Source of the DNA: an uncultured Desulfobacter sp.
GTDB taxonomy: Bacteria; Desulfobacterota; Desulfobacteria; Desulfobacterales; Desulfobacteraceae
Direction of reading: 5' to 3'
Assembly (NCBI RefSeq): GCF_963666675.1
Contig: NZ_OY762929.1
Coordinates: 6,418,018-6,482,017, forward strand
DNA: 64,000 nucleotides
Below are positions 61,581-64,000 of this stretch, piece by piece. The notes under the pieces were generated by a model. That model did no database searches. It was not told where the DNA came from and saw only the letters and a program-made list of their open reading frames with translations. The position numbers and the translations under genes were made by a program. Positions within the stretch are counted from its first letter, which is position 1. Every line of letters begins with the position of its first letter.

Positions 61581-63986
61581 ATGACAAAACAACAAAGCCG
61601 GACCCAGATTCTGAAGAAGCGAAGCAGGAAAAAAGAGAAAAGTATCTGGCTCTCTTTTTTCATGTGGGTGTTCATCCTGTTTATTCTTGCCGTTATCGCA
61701 GGCTGTGCCGCCATGACTGCCGGATTTTATTATTTCAGCCAGGACCTTCCCAAGATCAATACACTCAATGACTACCGCCCGGCCATTGTGACCAATGTCT
61801 TCTCCGACGACGGCAGAAAAATCGGTGAGTTCTACAAAGAGCGCAGAATCGTTGTGCCGTTGTCGGACATGCCGGCCAACCTGCTCAATGCCTTTGTGGC
61901 GGCAGAGGATTCCCGGTTCAGGGAACACCCCGGCATTGATGTAAAATCCATTGTCCGGGCGTTCATTAAAAATTTTAAGGCCGGTTCCATCGTCCAGGGG
62001 GGCTCCACCATCACCCAGCAGGTGACCAAATCGTTTCTGCTGAGTCCGGAAAGGACCTATGAACGCAAGGTCAAAGAGGCGATTCTCGCCTACAAAATTG
62101 AAAAGAAGCTCTCCAAAGATGAAATACTTTTCCTGTATTTAAACCAGATCTACCTGGGGCATGGCGCCTACGGTGTTGAAGCGGCATCTGAGAACTATTT
62201 CGGCAAACATGTCAAGGACCTGACCTTGGCTGAATGTGCCGTGCTGGCAGGTCTGCCCCAGGCACCCAGTCGCTACAGTCCCTTTCACCATCCGGAACTG
62301 GCCCGGCAGCGCCAGGTGTATACCCTGAATCGCATGAAAGAGGAGGGCATGATCTCCAACCTGGAGGCCACCGAGGCCCTGAACGCCAAACTGGATATCA
62401 AGCCCCGGAAAAACTGGTTCATCGAACGGGTGCCCTGCTACACCGAACATGTCAGGCGGTATGTTGAAAAAAAATACGGCAAGGATATGCTCTACACCCA
62501 GGGGTTGAGCATTCATACGGCCGTGAACATTGAACTGCAGAAAATAGCCCGGGATGCAGTGAATCAAGGTCTGTTGGACCTGGATAAACGCTGCGGCTAC
62601 CGGGGGCCGATAAAAAATATACCCGCCCTCCAGGTGGAAGATTTCAGCCGCAGCGTTGCCGAAGAACTGGACGGAAGTCGCCCGGTCAAAGGCGAGGTGT
62701 ACAAAGGAGTTGTCCTGAAGGTGGACGATCACAACGGGGTGACCCGTGTCAGGGTCGGCAATGTCACAGGCATCATTCGGCTGGACACCATGAAATGGGC
62801 CAGAAAACCAAACTCCAAGGTCTCCTACCACTATGCCCAAATTAAAAAGCCCTCCCAGGCCTTAAAAAACGGGGATGTCATCTATCTGGACGTCCTTGAG
62901 GAGATGACGGCCGAAAAGGAATATGAATTCGCCCTGTACCAGGAGCCTGTTGCCCAGTCGGCACTTTTGAGCATTGAGGCTGAAACCGGGCATGTCAAAG
63001 CCATGATCGGCGGGAGGGACTTCCGGGACTCCCAGTTCAACCGGGCGATCCAGTCTAGACGCCAACCGGGTTCCGCATTTAAGCCCATTCTATACGCGGC
63101 GGCCCTGGATAAGGGATACACACCGGCCACGACCATCATTGATTCGCCTGTGGTGTATGAGGACAAGATCCATGACAGGGTGTGGAAACCCAATAACTAT
63201 GCACATAAATTCTACGGCCCCACCTTGCTGCGCCAGGCCTTAACCAAATCCAGGAACATTGTCAGTATTAAAATTCTCCAGGATATCGGCATCAGTTATG
63301 TCATCAACTATGCAAAAAAACTTGGCATCACCTCTCCATTGGCCCAGGATCTCTCCATATCCCTTGGATCTTCCGGGGTTTCCCTGCTTGAATTAACCAA
63401 GGCATATTCCGTATTTTCCAATTTAGGATATCTGATTGAACCGGTGTTTATTACTGGGATTTATGACCGGGACAACAGACTTCTGGAGTCTTCCCGGCTG
63501 ATCCGTAAAAAGGTCATTGATATGGGTACGGCCTATCTTATGACCAATCTGCTTGAGAGTGTGGTACAGGCCGGTACCGGCCAGCGGGTTAAAGCCTTGA
63601 ACCGGCCTGCGGCCGGTAAAACAGGTACCACCAATGACCTGCACGATGCCTGGTTCATGGGATTTACCCCAAGGTACACCACCGGGGTATGGGTGGGGCT
63701 TGACCAGGGTGCGCCCATCGGCCGGGGGGAAACAGGCTCCAGGGCTGCAAGCCCCATCTGGCTGGACTATATGCAGCATGCCCTGGAAGGTAAATCCGTC
63801 CGTGAATTTACGGTGCCCGAAGGGATTATCAGCGTCAAAATCGATGCCGACACAGGTCTTTTGCCCAGCGCCCAGAGCGAAAATACCATTTTTGAATCTT
63901 TTAAGGAGGGTACGGAGCCCACCGAACATACCCCAAGTCCGGATGAGGTATTGAGTACCGAAGAGTTGTTTAAGGAAGAGTTCTAG
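61581..63986 (+). CDS. mrcA: Penicillin-binding protein 1A (bifunctional)
   Basis: An 801-aa class A PBP. There is a basic cytoplasmic tail and one transmembrane helix (about 25-55). The GT51 glycosyltransferase domain shows AAEDSRFREHPGID, GGSTITQQVTKSFLL, and EILFLYLNQIYLGHGAYGVEAAS. An OB-like insert follows (about 330-440). The transpeptidase domain has SxxK in QPGSAFKP, SRN in KSRNIV, and AGKTGTTND. It polymerises and cross-links peptidoglycan. Complete gene; its stop is 14 bases from the window end. Confidence 0.96.
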   Translation: MTKQQSRTQILKKRSRKKEKSIWLSFFMWVFILFILAVIAGCAAMTAGFYYFSQDLPKINTLNDYRPAIVTNVFSDDGRKIGEFYKERRIVVPLSDMPANLLNAFVAAEDSRFREHPGIDVKSIVRAFIKNFKAGSIVQGGSTITQQVTKSFLLSPERTYERKVKEAILAYKIEKKLSKDEILFLYLNQIYLGHGAYGVEAASENYFGKHVKDLTLAECAVLAGLPQAPSRYSPFHHPELARQRQVYTLNRMKEEGMISNLEATEALNAKLDIKPRKNWFIERVPCYTEHVRRYVEKKYGKDMLYTQGLSIHTAVNIELQKIARDAVNQGLLDLDKRCGYRGPIKNIPALQVEDFSRSVAEELDGSRPVKGEVYKGVVLKVDDHNGVTRVRVGNVTGIIRLDTMKWARKPNSKVSYHYAQIKKPSQALKNGDVIYLDVLEEMTAEKEYEFALYQEPVAQSALLSIEAETGHVKAMIGGRDFRDSQFNRAIQSRRQPGSAFKPILYAAALDKGYTPATTIIDSPVVYEDKIHDRVWKPNNYAHKFYGPTLLRQALTKSRNIVSIKILQDIGISYVINYAKKLGITSPLAQDLSISLGSSGVSLLELTKAYSVFSNLGYLIEPVFITGIYDRDNRLLESSRLIRKKVIDMGTAYLMTNLLESVVQAGTGQRVKALNRPAAGKTGTTNDLHDAWFMGFTPRYTTGVWVGLDQGAPIGRGETGSRAASPIWLDYMQHALEGKSVREFTVPEGIISVKIDADTGLLPSAQSENTIFESFKEGTEPTEHTPSPDEVLSTEELFKEEF

Positions 63987-64000
63987 CCCGGCATCGGCTT

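Overview
The window looks like a chromosomal segment of a sulfate-reducing Desulfobacterota bacterium, probably Desulfobacteraceae (Desulfobacter or Desulfobacula-like). This is an inference from a class I fumarase, a five-haem c-type cytochrome, sigma-54-controlled flagellar genes, an FMN/FeS/FAD ene-reductase with a PAS sigma-54 activator, an acetyl-CoA transferase fused to GNAT, and a candidate small selenoprotein. No rRNA, tRNA or CRISPR array was seen.

Layout. 1-5.5 kb: core and respiratory genes (fumarase cut by the window edge, RibD/DHFR-like reductase, a 46-aa small protein, multihaem cytochrome, mntP) and a solitary DNA methyltransferase. 5.5-13.8 kb: an AT-rich accessory region. Three small orphan genes lie among attC-like folded repeats that suggest integron cassettes without an integrase. 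Next come two near-identical IS200-like (RAYT) elements in direct orientation, one intact and one frameshifted. Between them lies a four-gene minus-strand operon: a LexA protein with a complete self-cleavage apparatus, a 1004-aa N6-adenine methylase, a PD-ExK nuclease-like protein and a small unknown protein. A consensus CTGT-N8-ACAG SOS box lies at its promoter. I read this as a DNA-damage-responsive restriction-modification system.

13.9-20.6 kb: lipoprotein, tpx, AsmA, DUF4197 and a beta-CASP RNase-like protein, with two large palindromic elements abutting gene ends. 20.6-36.4 kb: a motility block on the minus strand. It holds flgB-flgC-fliE-fliF-fliG-fliH-fliI-fliJ-motE behind a sigma-54 promoter, an FlrC-like response regulator and an AMIN/TPR protein behind a second sigma-54 promoter, a receiver-less activator (FlrA-like), cheY, cheX, a PilZ protein and an HD-GYP response regulator. 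36.4-43.6 kb: three gap-free 50-nt structured repeats, then lrp-lysA, the acetyl-CoA transferase/GNAT fusion, an acyl-CoA synthetase and a tRNA-dihydrouridine synthase.

43.6-54 kb: CheY-like regulator, nudC, ene-reductase with its Cys-rich PAS activator, and a gene too short for routine ORF calling. That gene encodes a 50-residue protein with an in-frame UGA and a SECIS-like hairpin, behind a near-consensus sigma-54 promoter. A universal stress protein, DUF1848, dusB, queF, a recombinase-like DNA-binding protein and an HNH nuclease follow. 53.9-57.9 kb: hisI-hisG-aminotransferase-engB-era. 58-61 kb: a compact three-gene operon of a soluble solute-binding-fold protein, a G3E-type GTPase and an ABC-type ATPase; the first and third appear to share an N-terminal domain. 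This may be an undescribed metal-handling or cofactor-maturation system. 61.6-64 kb: penicillin-binding protein 1A.
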